Below are positions 54,451-62,872 of a stretch of DNA of 64,000 bases, piece by piece (position 1 is the stretch's first letter; the number at the start of each line of letters is the position of its first letter). This stretch comes from Halobacterium noricense. Its GTDB lineage: Archaea; Halobacteriota; Halobacteria; Halobacteriales; Halobacteriaceae. The translations under genes and the position numbers were made by a program. The stretch spans positions 1,116,001-1,180,000 of the forward strand of contig NZ_CP089468.1 in the NCBI RefSeq assembly GCF_021233435.1. The letters run 5' to 3'. Under the pieces are notes generated by a model. That model did not search any database. It had not been told where the DNA came from and saw only the letters and a list, made by a program, of their open reading frames with translations.

Positions 54451-54460
54451 AGTATTTAAC
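54451..54460 (+). promoter_or_regulatory. TATA box of the sugar transferase gene
   Basis: agtatttaac is centred about 28 bp before ATG 54484, standard for a leaderless haloarchaeal transcript. The GlmU-like operon diverges on the other side. Confidence 0.6.
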
Positions 54461-54483
54461 CCTGCTGGCCCCACAAACGAGAG

Positions 54484-55911
54484 ATGATGAACGGGGGTTG
54501 GCGGTACCGCGTTGGCAGCGCCCTCGGCGTCGCGGCGCTGACCGCGCTAGCGGTCACGGTCGCGAACAGCCCCGCCATTCAGAGCATTCTGGGTACGCTT
54601 CCCCTCATCGGGCAGCTTTCCGTCGACCCCCCAGCGGGCGCGGAGGGGATTCTCGAAACCGCGACGACCGTCGTCGTCGTGACGGCCGTATTCGTGCCAC
54701 TCTACAAGCCCCGGCCGCGCCGCATTCTCGACGTGGTCGTATTCGCACAGAAGCGCGTCCTCGTCGCGATGCTCACGCTCGCCGCAATCGGCTACTTCGA
54801 CTACACGTACCGGCTTCCACGGGCGACACTGCTCGCGGTCACGCCGGTGTTACTCGGCGCGCTCCCTGCGTGGTTCGTCTGGATTCGCCGCCTGCCAAGT
54901 AATGACGCCGAGCGCGCGATCGTCGTCGGTGACGACCCGGAGGAAATTGAGAGCCTCGCTGGCGACGTTGACATCCCGATTCTGGGCTATCTCTGTCCGA
55001 CGAGTGCGTTCGACCGCGTCGCAAGCGCGTCACCACCGTCGGCAATCGTCGCAGATGGCGGATTCACGCTCCACGGCATGGAACGCCTCGGCGGCCTCTC
55101 CCGCATCGAGGACGTACTCGTCGAGTACGATATCGATACGGTGGTGCTCGCGTTCACACACACCGACCGCGCGGAGTTCTTCGGCGCCCTCGACGCCTGC
55201 TACGAACACGGCGTCGACGCGAAAGTCCACCGCGACCACGCCGACCAGGTGTTGACCTCCGATAGTGATGTCGGGACACTCGTCGACGTCGATGTCGAAC
55301 CATGGGACATCCAGGACTACGTGCTCAAGCGCGGCTTCGACCTCGCCTTCTCGACGGTTGGGCTGGTCGCGTTGAGCCCCATCATTCTCGCAATTACGGT
55401 GGCGATCAAGCTCGATGATGGTGGTTCCGTGCTGTACAAGCAGGAACGGACGGCTGTCTTCGGCGAGACGTTCGACGTGTACAAGTTCCGGTCGATGGTC
55501 GAGAACGCCGAAAACCAGACTGGCGCAACGATCAGCGATGAGGACGCGGGTGGTGTCGATCCGCGCGTCACGCGAGTCGGGCGCATCCTTCGGGAGACAC
55601 ACCTTGACGAGATTCCGCAGCTGTGGGCAGTTCTGAAAGGCGACATGAGCGTGGTCGGCCCACGACCCGAGCGGCCGGAACTGGATTCGGACATTCAGAC
55701 TGGCGTCATCGATTGGCGAAAGCGCTGGTTCGTCAAACCCGGACTGACGGGGCTCGCCCAAGTGAACGATGTGACTGGTGCGGAACCGGCAGAGAAGATT
55801 CGCTACGACCTCCAGTACGTCAAACAGCAGTCGTTCTGGTTCGACATGAAACTCGTCATCCGTCAAGTGTGGAAAGTGGTCGTGGACGCCGTCGAAGCAT
55901 TCTGGAACTAA
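54484..55911 (+). CDS. Polyprenyl glycosylphosphotransferase (bacterial sugar transferase family)
   Basis: 475 residues. The first third has four membrane segments, then a Rossmann-like middle (ERAIVVGDDPEEIESL). A further helix (FDLAFSTVGLVALSPIILAITVAIKL) leads into the catalytic domain: LYKQERTAVFGETFDVYKFRSM, RVGRILRETHLDEIPQLW, VLKGDMSVVGPRPE and KPGLTGLAQVND. It should transfer a sugar-1-phosphate from a nucleotide sugar to a polyprenyl phosphate and so start a glycan. This is a second possible initiation route besides the AglJ-like enzyme. No gene follows for over 300 bp. Confidence 0.93.
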   Translation: MMNGGWRYRVGSALGVAALTALAVTVANSPAIQSILGTLPLIGQLSVDPPAGAEGILETATTVVVVTAVFVPLYKPRPRRILDVVVFAQKRVLVAMLTLAAIGYFDYTYRLPRATLLAVTPVLLGALPAWFVWIRRLPSNDAERAIVVGDDPEEIESLAGDVDIPILGYLCPTSAFDRVASASPPSAIVADGGFTLHGMERLGGLSRIEDVLVEYDIDTVVLAFTHTDRAEFFGALDACYEHGVDAKVHRDHADQVLTSDSDVGTLVDVDVEPWDIQDYVLKRGFDLAFSTVGLVALSPIILAITVAIKLDDGGSVLYKQERTAVFGETFDVYKFRSMVENAENQTGATISDEDAGGVDPRVTRVGRILRETHLDEIPQLWAVLKGDMSVVGPRPERPELDSDIQTGVIDWRKRWFVKPGLTGLAQVNDVTGAEPAEKIRYDLQYVKQQSFWFDMKLVIRQVWKVVVDAVEAFWN

Positions 55912-56254
55912 CTACGTGTTTCGAAACCCCTCAGCCAATAGTATATACTTTGAGTATTCAGATGTAAGAGCAACTGTAGAGCGTTCTACTCCGCAAAGAA
56001 CTTGCGCCCGTCCGTAACGGTGCGCGCTGACGAGAAGGATGAGCTTCGGGACGCCGTCCAGACGGTCAAGGTACGCTCTGAAATAATCCCGCTAATCTCA
56101 CACCAAAGACCGCGAGCCGGAAGGCGATCGCGTTACAGTCGGCTGCGCCCATCGGAACCAACAAGTTCAGGGGGTCATCTATTGTGCTTGGTGGCGTCAT
56201 GGGTGCGCTGTTGATGTCCCCACAGTAGGCGACAATTCTTGAAGAGGGCAGAGG
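55912..56254. other. Gene debris left of the origin
   Basis: Two short stretches look once-coding: TVRADEKDELRDAVQTVKV (about 56010-56080) and, in another frame, SIVLGGVMGALLMSPQ then stop (ending 56228). The latter resembles the hydrophobic C-terminal end of a lost protein. Stops and frame changes break both. No intact gene is visible. Confidence 0.4.
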
Positions 56255-56575
56255 TTGAGTTCGGAGTCCTTCGAGCACGCCAAAAGCGAGGCGATTCTCG
56301 ACCAGTGTGCGGTCAAACAGTTCCACCGATTGGACGGGATGGACGAGCAGTGGGCCAAGGAGTTCGGGTTGAACTACGCCCAGATGCGGTTTGTACAGGA
56401 TGCCGTCCCAGGGAACGAGGATGCTGGATTTTCGGAGGCGTTAGTTGATGGTGAGTGGCGTGGGATTACAGTGGAGGCGATGCCGAAGGAGAAACAGGTT
56501 ATTGACGTCGACTCGACTGAGCAGGAACGGTCGTCGCTGCCCGGTGCAGAAAACGAGCGTAGTACGACGTCTTAG
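56255..56575 (+). CDS. Hypothetical protein, possibly 5'-truncated
   Basis: 106 residues if TTG at 56255 is used; there is no ATG or GTG near the beginning and the frame is closed by a stop four codons earlier. The sequence (CAVKQFHRLDGMDEQWAKEF, LNYAQMRFVQDAVPGNED, LVDGEWRGITVEAMPKE) has haloarchaeal composition and looks like a real protein core. No family is recognised. It may be the remainder of a gene cut by an old rearrangement near the origin. Confidence 0.4.
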   Translation: MSSESFEHAKSEAILDQCAVKQFHRLDGMDEQWAKEFGLNYAQMRFVQDAVPGNEDAGFSEALVDGEWRGITVEAMPKEKQVIDVDSTEQERSSLPGAENERSTTS

Positions 56576-56645
56576 GAAAACCATGTCGATGAATGACTGA
56601 GTCAAGCTAGCGGGCGGGTCGTCTCAATGGTGGCACGTATTCTGG

Positions 56646-56690
56646 TCTTAACCAACACAATGTGGGATCTGTGGATGGTGTTGGTTAAGA
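56646..56690. repeat. 13-bp perfect inverted repeat beside the origin
   Basis: tcttaaccaacac (56646-56658) and gtgttggttaaga (56678-56690) are exact inverse copies with 19 nt between them. It lies 45 bp left of the first origin box. It does not follow a clear gene, so it is more likely a protein site or unwinding-linked element than a terminator. Confidence 0.7.
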
Positions 56691-56734
56691 ACTGAGCCGG
56701 GGTGGGTTGAGCCGTCGCGTCTGTTCTTCCCCAA

Positions 56735-56832
56735 CACCCCACCGTGTCGAGTGTTCTTCGAATGCCCCTGCTGCCGATTCGGTCTGTTTCCCACTTGGTG
56801 ATCAGTCGCCCACCCCACTGTGTCGAATGTTC
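56735..56832 (-). repeat. Left origin recognition boxes (two, reverse)
   Basis: 56735-56756 ends TGTCGAGTGTTC and 56811-56832 ends TGTCGAATGTTC; both begin CACCCCAC. They differ at two positions and are 54 bp apart. Confidence 0.85.
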
Positions 56833-56963
56833 TCCGACGAAGCTAGCTCTGCTCCCCGCCGACTCTCTGCAGTCATTTAGCGCATAGAACGTCTAAAATT
56901 CATGAATTCGTCCGTTTCTCGATGAGGTAGTTTTGCTTCCTGTTTCTCGAATATTTTCACATG

Positions 56964-56991
56964 ACGCACTCGACACGCTGGTTTTATATTG
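56964..56991 (+). promoter_or_regulatory. Degenerate origin box overlapping the orc1 promoter
   Basis: acgcactcgacacgctgg (56964-56981) keeps the CACTCGACAC core of the origin box. It is followed at once by the TATA-like ttttatatt, which is about 31 bp before the orc1 ATG at 57018. Orc1 binding here could repress its own gene. Confidence 0.5.
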
Positions 56992-57017
56992 TGGTCCGAA
57001 CAACGAGCGAGTAACGG

Positions 57018-58238
57018 ATGGCGACCTTCACTCGCGATGAACACATCTTTCGCGACGAGGATATGCTTCGGGACGACTACCAGCCGGATTCGATCACGGC
57101 TCGTGAGTCGGAACTGAGTTCGTACCAGACCGCACTCCAGCCAGTTATCAACGGCGCCCAACCGCGGAACATCTTCCTCTACGGGAAAACGGGCGTCGGA
57201 AAAACAGCTGTCTCCCGCTACATCCTCGAACAACTGCAGTACGACTCGAACCAGTACGACGATGTCTCCCTTTCGGTGTTCTGGCTCAACTGCACGAATC
57301 TCTCTTCGTCCTACCAAGTGGCAGTCAACCTCGTCAACACGCTGCGACCGGACGACGACCAGATTAGTACAACTGGCTACCCACAACAGCGCGTCTTCGA
57401 CCTCTTGTACAGCGAACTCGACGCAATTGGCGGGACGGTCCTGATTGTACTCGACGAGATCGATCACATTGGCAACGACGACGAGATTCTCTATGAGATT
57501 CCGCGAGCACGCTCGAACGGCTACCTCACTGAAACGAAGCCCGGCGTCATCGGTATCAGCAACGATTTCGGCTTCCGCGACGACCTCTCCCCAAAAGTGA
57601 AAGACACCCTCTGCGAGGAAGAAATTCACTTCTCACCGTATAACGCGCCTGAGCTGGAAGCCATCCTCGAACGTCGTGCGGAGGGCGCCCTCTACGAGGA
57701 TGCAACGGAATCAGGCGTGCTCTCGCTGTGTGCCGCAATCGCTGCACAGGACTCAGGTAGTGCGAGACAGGCGCTCGACCTGCTGTATCAGGCCGGCGAA
57801 CTCGCACGCGCGGCAAAGCGTGAACAGATCAACGAAGACGACGTTCACGCGGCCCGGAACAAACTCGAACGAAGCCAGGTCGAACACGGCATGCGCGAAC
57901 TCACCCGCCACGGACATCTTTCGTTAGTCGCCGTCCTGCACCTAGCTCTTGAATCCGCAGGGCCGTTCCGCGTTCGAGATATCTATCCACGCTATCGGAC
58001 GATCGCCGAACAGTCAGATATCGATCCCCTCGTTCGCCGTCGGATGCACGACCACCTTGCGGATCTCGCGATGCTCGGGATCCTTGATCGCCACTCCCGG
58101 AACGAGGGTCGCTCCGGTGGCCAGTACTATGAGTACGAGTTCGCTGTCGACCTCGACCTAGTTGCTAATGTGGTTAGCGACTTCGAGGGACTCATCCTAC
58201 CCCGGCGCGTCGTTGAACTGACGCAGTCGATCGAGTGA
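57018..58238 (+). CDS. Orc1/Cdc6 family replication initiator
   Basis: 406 residues, the usual length. AAA+ motifs are Walker [13 protein letters not shown], Walker [16 protein letters not shown] and sensor 1 IGISNDFGF. The lid ([18 protein letters not shown]) follows, and the C-terminal winged helix runs over about residues 300-400 with [14 protein letters not shown] and [12 protein letters not shown]. It binds the flanking origin boxes and loads MCM. All motifs are intact, so the origin is probably functional. Haloarchaea carry many Orc genes, so the paralogue number cannot be given from this window. Confidence 0.95.
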   Translation: MATFTRDEHIFRDEDMLRDDYQPDSITARESELSSYQTALQPVINGAQPRNIFLYGKTGVGKTAVSRYILEQLQYDSNQYDDVSLSVFWLNCTNLSSSYQVAVNLVNTLRPDDDQISTTGYPQQRVFDLLYSELDAIGGTVLIVLDEIDHIGNDDEILYEIPRARSNGYLTETKPGVIGISNDFGFRDDLSPKVKDTLCEEEIHFSPYNAPELEAILERRAEGALYEDATESGVLSLCAAIAAQDSGSARQALDLLYQAGELARAAKREQINEDDVHAARNKLERSQVEHGMRELTRHGHLSLVAVLHLALESAGPFRVRDIYPRYRTIAEQSDIDPLVRRRMHDHLADLAMLGILDRHSRNEGRSGGQYYEYEFAVDLDLVANVVSDFEGLILPRRVVELTQSIE

Positions 58239-58287
58239 ATCGTTGCGGGGTCTGTAGGATCGTTGTTGGTTACTTAACGCTCGTCGA

Positions 58288-58446
58288 GAACACTCGACAG
58301 GGTGGGGTGTGGGAGGAGGACACTGGACTGTTTCACAGGGAACACTCGACACCGTGGAGTGCTGGTTCGACCGGTTCAGGCCAGTGCTGTGAACATTCGA
58401 CGTCGTGGGGTGGCTCACTGCCCGGAACACTCGACACAGTGGGGTG
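58288..58446 (+). repeat. Right origin recognition boxes (four, forward)
   Basis: Copies at 58288-58309, 58340-58361, 58391-58412 and 58425-58446. The first half is GAACACTCGACA in three and GAACATTCGACG in one; the G-rich half is GTGGGGTG in three and GTGGAGTG in one. Start-to-start distances are 52, 51 and 34 bp, the first two about five helical turns. Confidence 0.87.
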
Positions 58447-58667
58447 TCGGGAGTGATTCCCATTCAAAACTCGTCGTAGTGGTGTCTACCCGTCAGTTTG
58501 TCGGACTGGCAGACACTCCACTACTGCAAGTCAACCGCCTCGGGGTCAAGCCCCGCGGCATCCGCCTCGTCTCCCCTGTGAAGCGGGTAGGCTTGCCACT
58601 ACCAATCGCGCGTTGTGGTCGTGTTTCAAGCAGTGCTTGGTTGCGTACTGTCGCTCTCGAACCTCTG
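58447..58667. other. Gene-free stretch right of the origin
   Basis: No gene seen. A compact hairpin cgggg-tcaag-ccccg (58541-58555), extended by imperfect cct/cgg pairs, sits in the middle. Such a hairpin is often left by TnpB-type elements in haloarchaea, but nothing else of an element is present. Confidence 0.4.
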
Positions 58668-59960
58668 TTACCAGGTGAGCCCCTCGTACGTGAGGCCATC
58701 ACGGCGCTCGATAATGCGTCGGCCGTCGACGACGACTCGTGTTTCCATGGCATCGAACTCCTCGTCGAGTACAGCGAACTCGTCCCAGTCAGTACAGACG
58801 ACACACGCGCTTGCACCCGCAAGTGCATCCTGTGGTGCGTCAGTATACTCGATGTCTGGGAAGTGCGTGCGCATGTTCTCGGCGGCGACTGGGTCGTAGG
58901 CAGCGACGTTTGCACCACGCTCTTGAAGGCTATTGATAACGGGAATCGCCCTGGAGTCCCGGACGTCGTCAGTGCCGGGTTTGAACGCAAGCCCAAGCAC
59001 GGCGACGTGCTCGCTCTCGACGGCGACGTGTTTGTCAAGGAGCGAGAGAAGGCGTTCGGGTTGGCGGTCGTTGACCTCAACGGCGGCTTCGAGCATCGCC
59101 GGCTCGTAGCCAGTCTCTTTGGCCGCGTTGATGATGGCGTTCGTGTCTTTCCCGAAGCAGCTACCGCCCCAGCCAAGACCACTACGGAGGAAGCGCTCAC
59201 CGATGCGGTCGTCGAGACCGATCGCGTCAGCGACCTCGTAGGCGTCGACGCCGAACTCCTTGCAGATATTTCCAATATCGTTGATGAGGCTGACCTTCGA
59301 CGCGAGGAAAGCGTTGTTCGCGTACTTGATCATCTCCGCTTCCTCGACACCAGTCTCGACGACAGTTGCGTTAGATGCCTCGATGAGGGGCTCGAAGATC
59401 TCCTGGAGGGTATCGATGGCAGTCTCGCTACCGCTGCCGAAGACGACTTTGTCCGGGTTTTGGAAGTCCTCGACGGCCGTGCCCTCGCGGAGGAACTCCG
59501 GATTCATCGCGACGTGGAGGTCCTCGCCGAGCTGCTTGCCCGAGGTATCTGCGAGAATCGGCGCGAGTGTCTCCGTGGTCGTCGTTGGGATGACCGTGCT
59601 CTTCGTGACGACAACGTGATCACCGGCTTTCTTGCGAAGAGTGTCACCGAGCGTTTCGGTGGCTGCTTCGATGATTGACGTGTCGATGCTGCCGTCTTCT
59701 CTGGAGGGCGTTGGAAGCGCGAGGAACGTGACGTCGGTGTCGAGGATATCCTCGTAGTCTGTAGTTGCCGTGAGTGTGTCGCCACCATGGGTCGCAAGTA
59801 GGTCGTCGAGCCCAGGTTCGTGAATTGGCGACTGCCCCGCGTTGATCGTGTCGACGATGTCTTGGTCGATGTCGACGTTGACGACGTCGTGGCCCATATC
59901 GGCGAAACACGTGGCGACAGTCGTGCCAACATAGCCGCTGCCGACAATACTCACTCGCAT
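58668..59960 (-). CDS. aglM: UDP-glucose 6-dehydrogenase AglM
   Basis: 430 residues. The NAD-binding start is [19 protein letters not shown], followed by [36 protein letters not shown] and the catalytic-cysteine motif [14 protein letters not shown] mark the UDP-sugar dehydrogenase core. [16 protein letters not shown] and [10 protein letters not shown] end the C-terminal domain. It oxidises UDP-glucose to UDP-glucuronate, the acid sugar used in haloarchaeal N-glycans. It is divergent from aglF, which supplies UDP-glucose; the two act in sequence in Haloferax. Confidence 0.93.
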   Translation of the reverse strand: MRVSIVGSGYVGTTVATCFADMGHDVVNVDIDQDIVDTINAGQSPIHEPGLDDLLATHGGDTLTATTDYEDILDTDVTFLALPTPSREDGSIDTSIIEAATETLGDTLRKKAGDHVVVTKSTVIPTTTTETLAPILADTSGKQLGEDLHVAMNPEFLREGTAVEDFQNPDKVVFGSGSETAIDTLQEIFEPLIEASNATVVETGVEEAEMIKYANNAFLASKVSLINDIGNICKEFGVDAYEVADAIGLDDRIGERFLRSGLGWGGSCFGKDTNAIINAAKETGYEPAMLEAAVEVNDRQPERLLSLLDKHVAVESEHVAVLGLAFKPGTDDVRDSRAIPVINSLQERGANVAAYDPVAAENMRTHFPDIEYTDAPQDALAGASACVVCTDWDEFAVLDEEFDAMETRVVVDGRRIIERRDGLTYEGLTW

Positions 59961-60047
59961 TACCTATCGATTTGTGGGACGCCGCTTCAGGGTTTGGTTC
60001 AGTAAGTCAACAGACCTATGACCATGTACGGCTATCCTTCGGACAAT

Positions 60048-60776
60048 ATGAAAGCGGTCGTGCTGGCTGCCGGTGAGGGGACGCGCCTTCGGCCACTCAC
60101 GGAGGACAAGCCCAAGGGCATGGTTGAGATCAACGGGAAGCCGATTCTCACGCACTGCTTCGAGCAGCTCGCAGCGCTCGGTGCTGACGGACTCGTCGTG
60201 GTCGTCGGCTACCGGAAGCAGGACATCATTGAGCACTACGGCGACGAATTCGAGGGCATTCCGATCACGTACGCCCATCAGCGCGAACAGAAGGGGCTAG
60301 CACACGCGCTGCTGCAAGTCGAGGATGATATTGATGATGACTTCATGCTGATGCTCGGCGACAACATCTTCCAGGCGAATCTCGAGGACGTTGTTCGTCG
60401 CCAGCAAGAGGATCGGGCTGACGCAGCGTTCCTCGTCGAGGAAGTTGAGTGGGATGAAGCAAGCCGGTATGGCGTCTGTGACACCAACAAGTACGGCGAA
60501 GTGACGGACGTCGTGGAGAAGCCCGACGACCCGCCTTCTAATCTAGTGATGACTGGCTTCTACACGTTCAGTCCGGCTATCTTCCACGCCTGTCATTTGG
60601 TTCAGCCGTCGAACCGAGGCGAGTACGAGATCTCGGAAGCGATTGACCTATTGATTCAGAGCGGGCGAACGATTGATGCGATTGGGTTGGAGGGCTGGCG
60701 CGTCGACGTCGGGTATCCCGAGGATCGGGAGGAGGCGGAGGAGCGCCTGGCTGAAGCAGAAGACGCTGTGGCGTAA
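60048..60776 (+). CDS. aglF: UTP--glucose-1-phosphate uridylyltransferase AglF
   Basis: 242 residues from ATG at 60048 (MKAVVLAAGEGTRLRPL); in-frame ATGs at 60018 and 60024 would add 8-10 residues. DKPKGMVEINGKPILTHCFE, YAHQREQKGLAHALL, MLMLGDNIFQAN and the terminal GWRVDVGYPEDREEAEERL match AglF of Haloferax closely, as I recall it. It makes UDP-glucose, the substrate of the divergent aglM product. Cytoplasmic. Start ambiguity matters only for the N-terminus. Confidence 0.92.
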   Translation: MKAVVLAAGEGTRLRPLTEDKPKGMVEINGKPILTHCFEQLAALGADGLVVVVGYRKQDIIEHYGDEFEGIPITYAHQREQKGLAHALLQVEDDIDDDFMLMLGDNIFQANLEDVVRRQQEDRADAAFLVEEVEWDEASRYGVCDTNKYGEVTDVVEKPDDPPSNLVMTGFYTFSPAIFHACHLVQPSNRGEYEISEAIDLLIQSGRTIDAIGLEGWRVDVGYPEDREEAEERLAEAEDAVA

Positions 60777-60826
60777 CGCTGTCGCTTATCTATTTCCGCC
60801 TTCTTACTCTCGCCAACTTAGTAGGC

Positions 60827-61747
60827 TTATAGATAGTAATTCGCAGTCCGTTCTAATCCCTCCTCGAAGGAAAGCTGTGGTTCCCAGCCGAGTGCTTCGA
60901 TTTTGCTGGTGTCGAGTGCGTACCGTTGATCGTGGCCCGCGCGGTCATCGACAAACTCGATGAGGTCTTTGGATGCATCAGCCTCGTCGAGAATTCTTCT
61001 CGTCACCTCGATGTTCTGTAACTCGATTCCGCTTCCAATATTATACGCTTGCCCGACAACTCCCTCGCGTAGAACCGTATCAATCGCCCGGCAGTTATCC
61101 GTAACGTAGATCCACTCGCGGACGTTTTCCCCGTCGCCATACACCGGCAGAGACCTTTCCTCACTCGCCCGCTTGAGGAATTTCGGGATGAGCTTCTCCG
61201 GATGCTGGCGAGGTCCAAAGTTGTTCGACGATCGCGTAATCACGACAGGGACATCATGGGTTGTGTAGTAGCTCTGCGCAAGTAGATCAGCACCGGCTTT
61301 GGTCGCCGCGTACGGGTTTCGCGGATTAAGTGTGTCCTCCTCGCTGAACTCGCCGTCCTCAATCTCGCCGTACACCTCGTCCGTCGATATCTGGATGAAT
61401 CGCTCAATATTGGCGTCATTCGCGGCGTCGAGGAGCGTCTGCGTTCCCTGTACGTTCGTGGAGACGAATGGCTCCGCGCCTTCGATGGAACGGTCAACGT
61501 GCGATTCGGCAGCGAAGTTCACGATTGCATCAACATCAGCGACCAATTGGTCGACGAGCTCTCGGTCCCGGATGTCGCCCTCGACGAACTCGTGACGTGA
61601 ATGGTCGAGGACTCCCTCGAGGTTCTTCTTCGAGCCAGCATAGGTGAGCGCGTCGAGCGTGACGACAGAATCGTCCGTATTCTCGACGAGATGGTGAACG
61701 AAGTTCGAGCCGATGAAGCCGGCACCGCCAGTAACGAGAACGCGCAT
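60827..61747 (-). CDS. rfbB: dTDP-glucose 4,6-dehydratase
   Basis: 306 residues of extended SDR type. The NAD-binding start is VLVTGGAGFIGSNFVHHLVE, followed by NFAAESHVDRSIEGAEPFVSTN. The catalytic motif region ISTDEVYGEIEDG and YAATKAGADLLAQSY carries Y-x3-K. RSSNNFGPRQHPEKLIP is specific for RmlB. It turns dTDP-glucose into the 4-keto-6-deoxy intermediate on the way to dTDP-rhamnose. A single TATA-like block is shared with the divergent rfbD at 61801. Confidence 0.95.
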   Translation of the reverse strand: MRVLVTGGAGFIGSNFVHHLVENTDDSVVTLDALTYAGSKKNLEGVLDHSRHEFVEGDIRDRELVDQLVADVDAIVNFAAESHVDRSIEGAEPFVSTNVQGTQTLLDAANDANIERFIQISTDEVYGEIEDGEFSEEDTLNPRNPYAATKAGADLLAQSYYTTHDVPVVITRSSNNFGPRQHPEKLIPKFLKRASEERSLPVYGDGENVREWIYVTDNCRAIDTVLREGVVGQAYNIGSGIELQNIEVTRRILDEADASKDLIEFVDDRAGHDQRYALDTSKIEALGWEPQLSFEEGLERTANYYL

Positions 61748-61768
61748 TATCGAAGCCGTGGTGACAAC

Positions 61769-61780
61769 GATTATTTATCC
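61769..61780. promoter_or_regulatory. Shared, centred TATA element of rfbB and rfbD
   Basis: gattatttatcc lies midway between the divergent starts at 61747 and 61801, about 27 bp from each. Read from either strand it gives an AT-rich TATA-like block (attatttat / ataaataat), so one sequence may serve two promoters. Confidence 0.55.
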
Positions 61781-61800
61781 TTTCTTCTCCTGGCACAGGC

Positions 61801-62694
61801 ATGGACGTTTTCGTCGTCGGTGCGGGCGGGCTCCTCGGGAGTAATGTGGTCAAGACGGCGGTCAATCGAGGTCTATCCGTAGCCGGCTCGTATCATTCGA
61901 CCCGAGCGGACTTCGAAATCCCGCTTCGCGAACTCGACGTTCGGGCGTCCGAGGGCTTTGAGGAGCTATTGACTGAGTTCAGTCCCTCGGTCGTCGTCAA
62001 CTGTGCCGCGATGACTGACGTCGACGAGTGTGAGAAGCGGCCCGAGCTTGCTCACAAGATTAACGCGGACGCACCAGAAGCGATGGCTCGCCGGTGTTCT
62101 GACCGCGGAATCGGGTTTGTCCACGTCTCGACGGACTACGTCTTCGACGGCGAAACGGACGAGCAATACGGCGAGGAGAGTGAACCGAACCCACTACAGG
62201 TGTACGGCCAGTCGAAGCTGGCTGGCGACCGGAACGTCCGTTCGGCTCACGACTCCCCGCTTGTCGTGCGACCGTCGTTCGTATACGGTGTCAATCGAGC
62301 GCACGAGACAGCGGAACTAGACGGATTCCCGGTGTGGGTGCGTTCGCGCCTTACGGCCGGTCAGGCCGTTCCCCTGTTCACGGACCAGTACGTGACGCCA
62401 AGCCGCGCTGGTTCGACAGCGGAGACGCTACTGGATTTAATCGACGACGGGGCGTCCGGAACGTACCACGTCGCCGCTCGGTCCTGTGTGACACCGTACG
62501 AGTTTGGTCGCATAATCGCATCCACGATGGGTGTCGAGACTGATGCACTCGACAAAGGCTCGCAAAGCGACGTTGACCGGCCAGCAGCGCGTCCTTCAAA
62601 TACGTGTCTCGACGTCGAGAAAGTCGAAGCACGATTCGGTCGTTCCCAGCCGACGCTGCAACAAGATGTTGATGCGATTGCGTCGTACTTCTAG
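61801..62694 (+). CDS. rfbD: dTDP-4-dehydrorhamnose reductase-like SDR protein
   Basis: 297 residues. The NAD-binding start VFVVGAGGLLGSNVVKTAV is followed by VVNCAAMTDVDECEKRP, FVHVSTDYVFDGETDEQYGEES and the active-site YGQSKLAGDRNV, all typical of RmlD. DLIDDGASGTYHVAARS marks the C-terminal substrate part. It reduces the 4-keto sugar to dTDP-L-rhamnose or a related 6-deoxy sugar. The stop overlaps the stop of a convergent zinc-ribbon gene by three bases. Confidence 0.88.
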   Translation: MDVFVVGAGGLLGSNVVKTAVNRGLSVAGSYHSTRADFEIPLRELDVRASEGFEELLTEFSPSVVVNCAAMTDVDECEKRPELAHKINADAPEAMARRCSDRGIGFVHVSTDYVFDGETDEQYGEESEPNPLQVYGQSKLAGDRNVRSAHDSPLVVRPSFVYGVNRAHETAELDGFPVWVRSRLTAGQAVPLFTDQYVTPSRAGSTAETLLDLIDDGASGTYHVAARSCVTPYEFGRIIASTMGVETDALDKGSQSDVDRPAARPSNTCLDVEKVEARFGRSQPTLQQDVDAIASYF

Positions 62695-62870
62695 ATCTGG
62701 TACTTGCCGCGACTGTCGAGGAAGAATTCTTGTTCTTCCTCGGAGAGGTCGTCGAAGCGGAGAACTTCCTGACAGTCCTCGCGTGGGCACTTCATTACGC
62801 GGTTGTCTTCGAGTTCGTTCGCTGCGACGACGGTCCCGCACTCCGGGCACGAGTGAGTGATGATGCGCAT
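62691..62870 (-). CDS. Small zinc-ribbon protein (59 residues)
   Basis: MRIITHSCPECGTVVAANE opens, followed by KCPREDCQEVLRFDDL and a helix SEEEQEFFLDSRGKYQI. Two CxxC/CxxxxC pairs (C8-x2-C11 and C28-x4-C33) can bind one zinc. It is placed between rfbD and rfbA, starting 2 bp after the rfbA stop, so it is co-transcribed with rfbA. It could be a regulator or a partner of the nucleotide-sugar enzymes. No functional family is recognised. Confidence 0.8.
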   Translation of the reverse strand: MRIITHSCPECGTVVAANELEDNRVMKCPREDCQEVLRFDDLSEEEQEFFLDSRGKYQI

Positions 62871-62872
62871 CG

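Larger units (their letters stand above)
56735..58446. other. Replication origin with orc1/cdc6 gene (oriC-type)
   Basis: An orc1/cdc6 gene is enclosed by six copies of a 22-bp box. The box reads GAACACTCGACAC, one variable base, then GTGGGGTG. Two copies lie on the left in reverse orientation and four on the right in forward orientation. Between the left boxes and the gene lies AT-rich DNA (56880-57000) suited to unwinding. A G-rich end and an inverted arrangement are known features of archaeal origin recognition boxes. Each haloarchaeal origin tends to use its own box type with its own adjacent Orc, which fits here. Confidence 0.85.

Noticed and set aside
58288-58446. Short direct repeats as a CRISPR array
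   Set aside because: Spacing of 34-52 bp is uneven, copies are imperfect, and inverted copies lie across the orc gene; they are origin boxes.
58302-59678. 458-residue plus-strand open frame starting among the origin boxes
   Set aside because: Shadow of aglM; the part over the origin boxes is repeat-derived.
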